Under the pieces are notes generated by a model. It was not told the origin of the DNA, searched no databases, and saw only the letters and a program-made list of their open reading frames with translations. Position numbers and translations under genes: made by a program. This document shows, in pieces, positions 1 to 5,627 of a DNA stretch of 5,627 bases. The number at the start of each line of letters is the position of its first letter. Position 1 is the first letter of the stretch. This DNA is from Sphingomonas bacterium (GTDB lineage: Bacteria; Pseudomonadota; Alphaproteobacteria; Sphingomonadales; Sphingomonadaceae), in assembly GCF_903643065.1 (NCBI RefSeq), contig NZ_CAHJWX010000166.1, positions 1 through 5,627 on the forward strand, given 5' to 3'.

Positions 1-1223
1 GCGGGTCCGCGCTGCTGCTGGCGATCGGGGCGCGGCAGCGGATCGGGGCCGGCGACGCTGACGCGCGCCGACTTGATCGCCGCCGCCTCGGCGAGGAAGT
101 TCGCCGGCAGCGGCACCTCCGGCACCTTCTGGCGCGTCAGCTTCTCGATGTCCTTGAGGAAGGGCCGCTCGTCGTCCGCGCAGAACGACACCGCCAGCCC
201 CGACGCGCCCGCGCGCGCGGTGCGGCCGATGCGATGGACATATTGTTCGGGGACGTTGGGCAGCTCGAAATTCACGACATGGCTGACGCCCGACACGTCG
301 ATGCCGCGCGCGGCGATGTCGGTGGCGACCAGGATCGGCACCTCGCCCGCCTTGAACGCGGCCAGCGCGCGCTCGCGCTGCGGCTGGCTCTTGTTGCCGT
401 GGATCGCGTTGGACTGGATGCCGTTGCCCGCGAGCAGCTTCACGACGCGATCGGCGCCATGCTTGGTGCGCGCGAAGACCAGCGCGCGCTCGATCGCCGG
501 ATCGCGCAGCACCATGGTGAGCAGCGCCTGCTTCTCCGCCTGATTGACGAAGGTGACCGACTGCTCGACGCGCTCGGCCGTGGTCGCGGCGGGCTTGATC
601 GAGACGGTGGCGGGATCGCGGATGAACTGGCTGGACAGCTCGCGGATCGCGGCGGGCATGGTGGCGGAGAAGAACAGCGTCTGGCGCTTGGCCGGCACCA
701 TGCGCGCAATCTTCTTGAGCGCGTGGATGAAGCCGAGATCGAGCATCTGGTCGGCCTCGTCGAGCACCAGCACCTCGACCTGCGCGAGCGAGCAGGCGCG
801 CTGCTCGACCAGGTCGAGCAGGCGGCCCGGCGTGGCGACCAGGATGTCGACGCCGCGCGCCAGGTCCTGCTTGTTCTTGAACAGGCTGGTGCCGCCGAAC
901 ACGGTGGCGACGCTCATCCGGCTGAACTTGCCATAGGCGCGGGCGCTTTCGGCGATCTGGCCGGCCAGCTCGCGGGTCGGGGCGAGGACGAGCATGCGGC
1001 AATGCGTCGGCAGCGCGCGCTTGGCGGACTCGACCAGTCGCTGGATGGAGGGGAGCACGAACGCGGCGGTCTTGCCGGTGCCGGTCTGTGCGATGCCGAG
1101 CAGGTCGCGACCCTCCAGCACGAGCGGGATCGCGTCGCGCTGAATGGGCGTGGGCTCGGTGTAGCCCTTGGCGGCGAGCGCGTCGAGCAGCGGCTGGGCG
1201 AGGCCCAGGTGATTGAAGGACAT
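1..1223 (-). CDS. DEAD-box ATP-dependent RNA helicase, RhlE-type (C-terminus cut by window edge)
   Basis: This is an ATP-dependent RNA helicase that unwinds or remodels short RNA duplexes, acting in the cytoplasm in ribosome assembly or RNA turnover. About 407 residues are visible, beginning MSFNHLGL. All core motifs are present in order: Q motif GYTEPTPIQ (20-28), Walker A AQTGTGKT (45-52), PTRELA (82-87), GG (110-111), TPGR (131-134), DEAD (155-158), SAT (186-188), ATDIAARGID (300-309) and HRIGRTAR (330-337). The visible end, rich in Gln, Arg and Pro, looks like the start of the variable basic tail of RhlE-like proteins; the stop codon lies outside the window. The ATG at 1223 is chosen because Phe3 stands the expected distance before the Q motif. 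No strong Shine-Dalgarno sequence precedes it. The gene is divergent from the small gene at 1559. The DEAD-box family is certain. RhlE rather than another subfamily is inferred from the N-terminal resemblance. Confidence 0.97.
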   Translation of the reverse strand, partial: MSFNHLGLAQPLLDALAAKGYTEPTPIQRDAIPLVLEGRDLLGIAQTGTGKTAAFVLPSIQRLVESAKRALPTHCRMLVLAPTRELAGQIAESARAYGKFSRMSVATVFGGTSLFKNKQDLARGVDILVATPGRLLDLVEQRACSLAQVEVLVLDEADQMLDLGFIHALKKIARMVPAKRQTLFFSATMPAAIRELSSQFIRDPATVSIKPAATTAERVEQSVTFVNQAEKQALLTMVLRDPAIERALVFARTKHGADRVVKLLAGNGIQSNAIHGNKSQPQRERALAAFKAGEVPILVATDIAARGIDVSGVSHVVNFELPNVPEQYVHRIGRTARAGASGLAVSFCADDERPFLKDIEKLTRQKVPEVPLPANFLAEAAAIKSARVSVAGPDPLPRPDRQQQRGP

Positions 1224-1482
1224 GAGGGAAATCCGTGTACATGCCGGGCGCGCGCGACAGGGCGCACGGGCGGCGGGGAAGCCGAACCCCCGCGTGACAT
1301 GGGAATCCTGAAACAACGACCGAGGCGGAGCCTGCGCTGGGTCAAGCCCGGCGCGATCACGCTACGCGAACACCTCGATACATACGGAGATGACCGAGAC
1401 GGGCATGAAAGTCAAGGACTCCGCCCGATCGAGGTCGTCCGTTCGCCGCCGGGAGTGGTGGCCGGTCGCATGACGGGATGAC

Positions 1483-1499
1483 CCGGCGCATGGCGCCGG
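1483..1499. repeat. Perfect inverted repeat, 7-base arms with 3-base loop
   Basis: CCGGCGC (1483-1489) and GCGCCGG (1493-1499) are exact reverse complements separated by ATG. It lies about 60 bases upstream of the small gene's start and just before the candidate promoter. It could be a repressor or activator site or a small hairpin. Such GC-only palindromes also arise by chance in DNA this GC-rich, so its function is unknown. Confidence 0.5.
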
Positions 1500-1513
1500 C
1501 GGTGGTCCGACAG

Positions 1514-1538
1514 GGAACGGCCGGGAGGGTCGACGGTT
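1514..1538 (+). promoter_or_regulatory. Possible EcfG-type general stress promoter
   Basis: GGAAC (1514-1518) is followed after exactly 16 bases by GGTT (1535-1538). The general stress sigma factor EcfG of alphaproteobacteria recognises GGAAC-N16/17-CGTT, so the -35 matches fully and the -10 matches at three of four bases. Transcription would start near 1545, just before the Shine-Dalgarno AGGAGA at 1547-1552, which leaves a very short leader. The match is suggestive only, because the -10 is imperfect and the leader is tight. Confidence 0.33.
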
Positions 1539-1558
1539 CGGCTCGCAGGAGACCCGCC

Positions 1559-1927
1559 ATGCCAGACCGTTCCGTCGATCCCGAGCGCCCGCGCGACCAC
1601 AACGCCTTCGACCGGGCGGACGGCTATTCGGGCCAGGGCTATGACCGTGAGCGCGAGGCGGCGCAGGGTCGCGCCGACGCCGATCCCGACGCGCCGGCGC
1701 CGGACGGCCATCCCGGCCTGCCCACCCACAACGGCGCCCGCGCGGGCATCGACCCGTCGACGGGCGAGGTCCACGGCGCCGGCATGGGCACGGGCGGCGG
1801 CCAGGCGGGCGAGGACCTGTCGTCCGACGCGGCGGCGGGGAGCGGCTATCCGATCTCTGGGGGCGAGGGGGCGGACAAGATCCCGGGCGAGACCGGGCCC
1901 AAGAACGAGAACGCCGGCTACCTTTAG
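1559..1927 (+). CDS. Small Gly-rich, acidic, probably disordered (hydrophilin-like) protein
   Basis: This is a hypothetical protein of 122 residues with no family I recognise. By hand count it has about 20% glycine (24 residues), roughly 22 Asp/Glu against 10 Lys/Arg, and no Cys or Trp. It has no hydrophobic stretch, so no signal peptide or membrane segment. The N-terminal third is charged (rich in Asp, Arg, Pro), the middle (about 64-81) is Gly-rich with IDPSTGEVHG, and the C-terminus ends KNENAGYL. This composition is that of hydrophilins, which protect against drying or osmotic stress in other organisms; that role here is inference. The start at 1559 is chosen for AGGAGA at 1547-1552 with a 6-base spacer. 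In-frame ATGs at 1478 and 1490 lack such a site. The stop overlaps the stop of the converging gene by 4 bases. A stress-type promoter candidate lies just upstream. It is probably a real gene, because the ribosome site, start and tidy stop overlap agree. Confidence 0.75.
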   Translation: MPDRSVDPERPRDHNAFDRADGYSGQGYDREREAAQGRADADPDAPAPDGHPGLPTHNGARAGIDPSTGEVHGAGMGTGGGQAGEDLSSDAAAGSGYPISGGEGADKIPGETGPKNENAGYL

Positions 1928-2694
1928 ATCCCGCCGGCGACCGGCTCGCGTCCCGCCGCCGTCAGCCGGGCGCTGAGATCGGCGAGACAGCGCTCGACGC
2001 TCGCCTCGTCGGGGCCGCGCACGACGAAATTGGCGCCTACCCGGCCGTCGCGGAAAAAAGGATAGCTGCCGATCGCGATGCCGCCGGGCGCGTCGGCATG
2101 CGCGCGCTCGGTCTCGCGCAGCAGGTCCGCCACCTCGCTTTCCGCGATCCAGCCGCCCACGGTGCTCGACACCACCGGCCGGCCGCCCTCGATCGTGCCG
2201 GTCAGCGCGTCCAGCATGCCGGCGGTGATGTGCGGCACGCCCGCCATGATGAAGATGTCGCCGATCCGGATACCCGGCGCCCCCGACAGGCGGTTGGGGA
2301 TGAGGTCGGCGCCCTCGGGCACCCGCGCCATCCGCGCGCGCGTCTCCGTCAGCCCGCCGCGCGTCGCATAGTAGCGCTCCAGCGTCGCCATCGCGTCGGG
2401 ATGATGGATCACGCCAAGCCCCAGCGCGGCGGCGATCGCGTCCACGGTGATGTCGTCGTGCGTCGGCCCGATGCCGCCCGTCGTGAACAGATAGTCGTTG
2501 CGCGCCCGCAGCGCGTTGACCGCCTCTACGATCGCGTCGGTCCGGTCGGGCACGACGCGGACCTCGGCTAGGCGGATGCCCTGGACGTTGAGCCAGGCCG
2601 CGACCTGGGCGACGTTCTTGTCCTGCGTCCGGCCGGACAGGATCTCGTCGCCGATCACCACCAGCGCGGCCGTCCAGATGCGTTCGGGCTCCAT
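1924..2694 (-). CDS. CinA/MoaB-type molybdopterin-binding domain protein (COG1058, short form)
   Basis: This 256-residue protein belongs to the competence/damage-inducible protein A (CinA) N-terminal family, with a MoaB/Mog-like molybdopterin-binding fold. Visible signatures are GDEILSGRTQDKN (15-27), TGGIGPTHDD (72-81) and the SGAPG...IMAGVP region (137-154). The roughly 170-residue fold is followed by a smaller C-terminal domain. The C-terminal nicotinamide-nucleotide deamidase (PncC) domain of full-length CinA is absent, as is common for stand-alone COG1058 proteins. The family is linked to nucleotide repair (ADP-ribose or NMN cleanup) in some members, but the substrate of this short form is not known to me. 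The ATG at 2694 gives the usual N-terminus, about ten residues before VVIGDEILSG. The gene is divergent from map with a 53-base spacer and converges on the small gene at 1559. The family is certain; the function is not. Confidence 0.93.
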   Translation of the reverse strand: MEPERIWTAALVVIGDEILSGRTQDKNVAQVAAWLNVQGIRLAEVRVVPDRTDAIVEAVNALRARNDYLFTTGGIGPTHDDITVDAIAAALGLGVIHHPDAMATLERYYATRGGLTETRARMARVPEGADLIPNRLSGAPGIRIGDIFIMAGVPHITAGMLDALTGTIEGGRPVVSSTVGGWIAESEVADLLRETERAHADAPGGIAIGSYPFFRDGRVGANFVVRGPDEASVERCLADLSARLTAAGREPVAGGI

Positions 2695-2709
2695 CCACCC
2701 GCCCTAGCC

Positions 2710-2738
2710 TCGTCAAGCCGTCGCCGCCACGCTATATC
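2710..2738 (+). promoter_or_regulatory. Candidate sigma70-type promoter for map
   Basis: TCGTCA (2710-2715) and TATATC (2733-2738) are separated by 17 bases; each matches the housekeeping consensus at four of six bases. Transcription would start about 2744-2746, leaving map nearly leaderless. The 53-base divergent spacer (2695-2747) must hold promoters for both neighbours. On the other strand the same AT-rich stretch reads TATAGC, a possible -10 without a good -35. The call rests on hand matching only. Confidence 0.35.
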
Positions 2739-2747
2739 GGCGGGACG

Positions 2748-3563
2748 ATGACCGATTACACCGCCGTCACCTCCGACATGGCCGTCACCCGCACCGGCGC
2801 GATCAAGCTCTATGGCGCGGACGCGTTCGCGCGCATGCACCGTGCGGGCCGGCTCGCCGCCGACACGCTCGACATGCTGGAGCCGCACATGGTGGCGGGC
2901 GTCACCACGGCCGAGATCGACCGGCTGATCTTTGATTTCTGCACCGCCGCCGGCGCCTGGCCCGCGACGCTCGGCTATCGCGGCTATACGCATTCGACCT
3001 GCGTCTCGATCAATCACGTGGTCTGCCACGGCATCCCCAGTGACAAGCCGCTCAAGTCTGGCGACATCGTCAACGTCGACGTGACGCCGGTGCTCGACGG
3101 CTGGCATGGCGATTCGAGCCGCATGTACCTGATCGGGGACGTGCCGCTGAAGGCCCGGCGGCTGGTGGAGGTGACCTATGAATGCCTGGTCCTGGGCATC
3201 GAACAGGCGCGGCCCGGCAACCACATGGGCGACGTCGCCAACGCGATCCAGCTCCACGCCGAGCGGCATCGCTATGGCGTCGTGCGCGACTTTTGCGGGC
3301 ATGGCGTCGGCCGGCTGTTCCACGACGCGCCGGAGGTGGTCCATGCCGGCAAGCCCGGCACCGGCCCGGAGCTCAAGCCCGGCATGATCTTCACGATCGA
3401 GCCGATGATCAACATCGGTCGCCCCGACGTGAAGCTGCTCGACGACGGCTGGACGGCGGTGACGCGCGACCGTTCGCTGTCGGCGCAGTTCGAGCACACG
3501 GTGGGGATCACCGAGACCGGTTGCGAGGTCTTCACGCTGAGCGCGGCCGAGCGGGGTCATTGA
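2748..3563 (+). CDS. map: Methionine aminopeptidase, type I
   Basis: This enzyme removes the initiator methionine from nascent proteins when the second residue is small, after deformylation, in the cytoplasm at the ribosome. It has 271 residues, close to the usual 250-290. The pita-bread fold's five metal ligands are all present: D111 (NVDV), D122 (HGDSSRM), H185 (CGHGVG), E218 (FTIEPM) and E249 (FEHTVG). The substrate-binding histidines H94 (VVCHGIP) and H192 (FHDAP) are also present. The stretch DGWTAVTRDRSLSAQFEHT is typical of bacterial type I enzymes. No N-terminal zinc-finger extension is seen, so it is not type Ic. The ATG at 2748 has only a weak purine-rich GGCGGGA before it; the N-terminal extension of about 15 residues relative to the E. 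coli enzyme is common in alphaproteobacteria. It is followed by 151 bases of non-coding sequence and then vapBC. Confidence 0.98.
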   Translation: MTDYTAVTSDMAVTRTGAIKLYGADAFARMHRAGRLAADTLDMLEPHMVAGVTTAEIDRLIFDFCTAAGAWPATLGYRGYTHSTCVSINHVVCHGIPSDKPLKSGDIVNVDVTPVLDGWHGDSSRMYLIGDVPLKARRLVEVTYECLVLGIEQARPGNHMGDVANAIQLHAERHRYGVVRDFCGHGVGRLFHDAPEVVHAGKPGTGPELKPGMIFTIEPMINIGRPDVKLLDDGWTAVTRDRSLSAQFEHTVGITETGCEVFTLSAAERGH

Positions 3564-3703
3564 GGCGATCTTCCATGTCGACGGCGGCGTGCCCCGATGC
3601 GCCACGACCGACTGTCCGACCCGTCGCCTGCCAGTGCTTCGCTTCACCAAGCCGGGAGGGACTGTTGCGCGTGACGGTATAGCCACGTATCTACAGGTCA
3701 GTC

Positions 3704-3717
3704 GGAGGTGGCCCGTG
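3704..3717 (+). promoter_or_regulatory. Shine-Dalgarno site that sets the vapB GTG start
   Basis: GGAGG at 3704-3708 stands six bases before GTG at 3715-3717. This is the best ribosome site in the 151-base gap after map and decides the antitoxin start. The reading frame is open further upstream to an ATG at 3589, but the upstream residues do not resemble any antitoxin and no ribosome site supports them. Confidence 0.8.
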
Positions 3718-4008
3718 GGTGCGATCGTCAAAAGCAGGGCCTTCAAGAGCGGTAACAGCGTCGCCGTCCGCCTGCCCAAGAGTTTCGGCGTCGACGCAGG
3801 CACCAATCTGATGCTGGAACAGCGGGATGGCGGCATCAGCATACGCCGCGAGTTCGACGTCGACGATCACCGCCGCAAGCTGACCGCGATGTTCGACACG
3901 ATCGCCCGGATTTGGGAGGAAGCCGGCGGGCCGCCCGAGACGGGGATGAAGCGAGACCTGGACATCTTTCCGGACCGTCCCGGCCTGTATGGGCCGGAGC
4001 AGGAATGA
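3715..4008 (+). CDS. vapB: VapB-family antitoxin (SpoVT-AbrB/MazE-like DNA-binding)
   Basis: This is the antitoxin of a type II toxin-antitoxin pair. It would bind and inhibit the VapC next door and, with it, repress the operon promoter. The 97 residues start GTG and show the swapped-hairpin SpoVT-AbrB domain at the N-terminus: AIVKSRAFKSGNSVAVRLPKSF (about 3-24) with the hallmark SGNS and VRLPK. The C-terminal half (about 48-97), with a helix around LTAMFDTIARIWEEAGG and a tail ending KRDLDIFPDRPGLYGPEQE, should be the flexible toxin-binding part. It is somewhat longer than many VapBs of about 75-80 residues. The stop TGA is directly followed by the vapC GTG, so the two are translated together. 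A three-of-six promoter match (TTGCGC 3665, TATCTA 3688, 17-base spacer) lies upstream but is too weak to call. MazE is the alternative name by domain; the PIN partner makes VapB right. Confidence 0.92.
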   Translation: MGAIVKSRAFKSGNSVAVRLPKSFGVDAGTNLMLEQRDGGISIRREFDVDDHRRKLTAMFDTIARIWEEAGGPPETGMKRDLDIFPDRPGLYGPEQE

Positions 4009-4011
4009 GTG
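3996..4011 (+). promoter_or_regulatory. Ribosome site and coupled stop-start for vapC
   Basis: GGAG (3996-3999) and AGGA (4001-4004) lie inside the last codons of vapB, and the vapB TGA (4006-4008) is followed without a gap by GTG (4009-4011). This fits translational coupling. An ATG at 4005-4007 is in another frame and leads only to a 48-codon low-complexity reading, so GTG is the true start. Confidence 0.7.
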
Positions 4012-4410
4012 GCGTTCCTGCTCGATACCAATATCGCGATCGCCATTGGCGACCAGCGGCCGGGCATCCCGGCCCGGCTCGCGATGCTGGACGATACGAT
4101 GTTCCTGTCCATCATCACCGTGGTGGAACTCCAGGGCGGCATCACCACTGATCAGCCCCGCGCAGCCGAACGACAGGCGGCCCTTTCGGCCATGACCGAC
4201 ACGCTGGATGTACTGCCGCTGACCAGCCCCATGGCGGACGTCTATGCCGCGATCATCCGACGGATCGGCTTCTCCCGCTCTCGCATCCTTGACCGGCTTA
4301 TCGCCGCCACCGCGCTGGTCCACGACCTGACGGTGATCACCACCAACGGCCCCGATTTCGCCAGCATCCCCGGCCTGAAGCTGGAGGTCTGGCCTCGCCC
4401 CGCTCAATAA
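4009..4410 (+). CDS. vapC: VapC-family toxin, PIN-domain ribonuclease
   Basis: This is the toxin of the pair, a Mg-dependent endoribonuclease of the PIN fold. Family members cut tRNAs or rRNA and stop translation when the antitoxin is lost; the target here cannot be read from sequence. It has 133 residues, the usual size. The acidic active-site residues are in place: D6 in FLLDTN, E40 in ITVVELQGG, D95 in RILDRLIAATAL, and D116 in TTNGPDF. The full set suggests an active enzyme. The GTG start at 4009 gives the typical N-terminus with the LLDTN motif at residues 4-8. The last seven bases overlap the end of the converging tamB. Sampled 60-base lines of vapBC are about 63-67% GC by hand count against about 75-78% in sampled lines of map and tamB, which fits acquisition by transfer. 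Confidence 0.94.
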   Translation: MAFLLDTNIAIAIGDQRPGIPARLAMLDDTMFLSIITVVELQGGITTDQPRAAERQAALSAMTDTLDVLPLTSPMADVYAAIIRRIGFSRSRILDRLIAATALVHDLTVITTNGPDFASIPGLKLEVWPRPAQ

Positions 4411-5627
4411 TCCTTCGATACGCGCAGGTTGGCGCTCTGCCGGCCCAGCGTGGAGATGCTCGACAGCACCGACAGCCAGCGCGTCACCTGAAACTCCAGC
4501 TGCGTCGCGGAATAGCCCTGCCCGTCGGTGACGATCTCCGCGAACAGGCGCCGCGTCACATATTTGCCCGCCGCGATCGAGGTGCCCTGTCCGGTCTGTG
4601 GATCGGCGGGCAGGATGCGCAGCCGGTCCAGCCCCGCCGCGCGGCGGATCGCGTTGATCGGGTTCAGACCCTCGCCGCCGGTGCGCAGCGCCGCGACGGC
4701 CGCGGCGAGCTGCAAGGCCTCGGGCGCCGACAGGTTGGTGATCGAGGTGCCGAAGAGCAGGCGCGACAACAGCTCGTCCTCGGGCAGCGCGGGGTTGCTG
4801 GAAAAGGCGATCTCCGGCTTCAGCCCGGTGCCGGTGACGCGGATCGTCGCCGACAGGCTGGTCGCGTCGGCATTGGCGGCGATGTCTAACGCCGGGTTGG
4901 CGGGCGTGCGCCCGTCGAAGCGGATCACGCCGCGCTCCAGCTCGAACTCGCGGCCCGCGAACTCGTAATTGCCGCGGATCAGCTGGGCGCGGCCGGCGAT
5001 CGCGGGGTCGGTCGGCTCGCCGCCGATCTGGAGGTCGGCGCTCCACTCGCTCGTCAGGCCCAGCCCGCTGACCAGCAGCCCGCCCGGCGCGCGCGCCTTG
5101 AGCGCCAGCGTCCATGGCCGGTACGGCGCCTCGTCCTCCTCGCCGCCGGTCGCCAGGTTGATCTCGCGCACGTTCAGGCGCGGCGCGGCGGTGGCGGCGG
5201 TGGCCTGGCCCAGCCGGTAGCGGCTGCGGTCGAGCACCACGTCGCCGCCGATGGTGCCGCCGCGCCCGTCCGAGCGGAAGGTGAGCGGGCCGGTGACGGT
5301 GGCGGCGATGTCGTCGCGGTTGATCATCGCGGCGTGCTCGGCCTGGACGTGGAGATCGAGCCCGATGCCGTGCGCGGCGGCGAAATCAAAGGCGCCGCCC
5401 CCCGACACGCGGCCGTCCTTGCCCGCCGTGCCGGTGAAGCGGTCGATGACGAGGCGCGCGCCGTCGAACGCGCCGCTCGCCGCGACGTCGGTCACGACGG
5501 TGCCGGTGGTTGCGCTCTCGATCCGGGCGCCCTTGGCCTGCACGGCGCCGCGGATGATCGGCCGGTTCAGCCGCCCGGTCACGTCGGCGCCGATCGCGAC
5601 GGGGCCGGACAGGTCGAACAGCTCGAC
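4404..5627 (-). CDS. tamB: TamB C-terminal part (translocation and assembly module, DUF490); N-terminus beyond window
   Basis: TamB is a large AsmA-like protein anchored in the inner membrane that spans the periplasm. It works with the outer-membrane protein TamA in outer-membrane protein assembly and is also linked to phospholipid transport. The visible 407 residues are the C-terminal part, open to the right edge without a start. The region shows repeated short beta-strand patterns such as GNYEFAGREFELERGVIRFDG, then the conserved LPEDELLSRLLFG (4787-4749), LSAPEALQLAAA and the final amphipathic beta-strands ending LRVSKDY, all typical of the TamB_C/DUF490 domain. A GTG at 5582 gives an open frame start but is internal, because the frame continues upstream for 15 more codons to the edge. 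Full-length proteins are usually over 1,200 residues. TamA is normally encoded just upstream and would lie beyond the right edge. The gene converges on vapC with a 7-base overlap. Confidence 0.95.
   Translation of the reverse strand, partial: VELFDLSGPVAIGADVTGRLNRPIIRGAVQAKGARIESATTGTVVTDVAASGAFDGARLVIDRFTGTAGKDGRVSGGGAFDFAAAHGIGLDLHVQAEHAAMINRDDIAATVTGPLTFRSDGRGGTIGGDVVLDRSRYRLGQATAATAAPRLNVREINLATGGEEDEAPYRPWTLALKARAPGGLLVSGLGLTSEWSADLQIGGEPTDPAIAGRAQLIRGNYEFAGREFELERGVIRFDGRTPANPALDIAANADATSLSATIRVTGTGLKPEIAFSSNPALPEDELLSRLLFGTSITNLSAPEALQLAAAVAALRTGGEGLNPINAIRRAAGLDRLRILPADPQTGQGTSIAAGKYVTRRLFAEIVTDGQGYSATQLEFQVTRWLSVLSSISTLGRQSANLRVSKDY

Larger units (their letters stand above)
1224..1558. 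other. Intergenic region between divergent genes
   Basis: These 335 bases separate the minus-strand helicase start from the plus-strand start at 1559. Reading frames that cross it look like high-GC chance frames, with no recognisable protein. It contains a hairpin-capable GCGGGG...CCCCGC pair with a 9-base loop (1273-1293), a perfect 7-base inverted repeat (1483-1499) and an EcfG-like promoter candidate (1514-1538). It must hold the helicase promoter too, but I found no convincing -35/-10 pair for the minus strand. A TTGACC on the minus strand (1345-1340) has no matching -10 at a suitable distance. Confidence 0.6.

Noticed and set aside
234..1481. Long plus-strand open frame (415 codons) opposite the helicase
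   Set aside because: It is antisense to a helicase with every family motif, and its translation is a low-complexity run rich in Arg, Gly, Asp and Leu, as expected of a chance frame in very GC-rich DNA.
1412..2716. Minus-strand open frame of 434 codons across the CinA-type gene and the small gene
   Set aside because: It is a shifted frame of the CinA-type gene, Arg-rich and without any family signature.
2711..2716. TTGACG on the minus strand as the -35 of the CinA-type gene
   Set aside because: A good -35 match, but the -10 would fall inside the coding sequence at 2688-2693 and transcription would start after the ATG.
3574..3682. Possible 35-residue peptide from an ATG at 3574 after map
   Set aside because: No ribosome site and no recognisable sequence; more likely non-coding spacer. 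I also looked for a radC remnant here and saw none.
3665..3693. TTGCGC-N17-TATCTA as the vapBC promoter
   Set aside because: Right spacing, but each box matches the consensus at only three of six bases. A good palindromic operator was not found nearby; GCCAC/GTGGC (3682-3712) is only five bases long.
2655..3842. Minus-strand open frame of 395 codons opposite map
   Set aside because: Antisense shadow of a clearly real methionine aminopeptidase, His- and Arg-rich with no recognisable domain.
3691..5115. Minus-strand open frame of 474 codons across vapBC and tamB
   Set aside because: Out of frame with tamB and antisense to vapBC; composition is that of a chance high-GC frame.
5580..5582. GTG at 5582 as the start of the right-hand minus-strand gene
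   Set aside because: The frame stays open to the window edge and the protein is the C-terminal part of a much longer family, so this GTG is an internal valine.

Overview
The window looks like a piece of chromosome from a high-GC alphaproteobacterium, most likely a sphingomonad. This is inferred from the very GC-rich coding sequence, the short molybdopterin-binding-only CinA-type protein, and the style of the TamB and RhlE-type helicase proteins. No 16S or other phylogenetic marker is present, so the assignment is an inference.

Layout from left to right. (1) A DEAD-box RNA helicase of the RhlE type is on the minus strand. Its C-terminal end runs off the left edge. (2) About 335 bases between divergent genes hold a perfect short inverted repeat and a possible stress-type (EcfG-like) promoter. 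(3) A small plus-strand gene encodes a Gly-rich, acidic, probably disordered protein of 122 residues with no recognised family. (4) A minus-strand COG1058 (CinA/MoaB-like) molybdopterin-binding protein converges on it, and the two stop codons overlap. (5) A 53-base divergent spacer carries a TATATC element. (6) map, the type I methionine aminopeptidase, is on the plus strand. (7) A plus-strand vapBC toxin-antitoxin operon follows. (8) The C-terminal part of tamB is on the minus strand, overlaps the end of vapC tail to tail, and continues past the right edge.

Most of the window is ordinary housekeeping content: RNA remodelling, N-terminal Met removal, and outer-membrane assembly or lipid transport. 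The accessory element is vapBC. It sits between map and tamB and, in sampled lines, has lower GC than its flanks. VapB would neutralise the VapC PIN-domain ribonuclease and probably repress its own operon.

No RNA gene, CRISPR array, insertion sequence, attachment site or origin was found. I found no clear sign of an undescribed multi-gene system. The least explained item is the 122-residue disordered protein and the promoter-like sequence in front of it.
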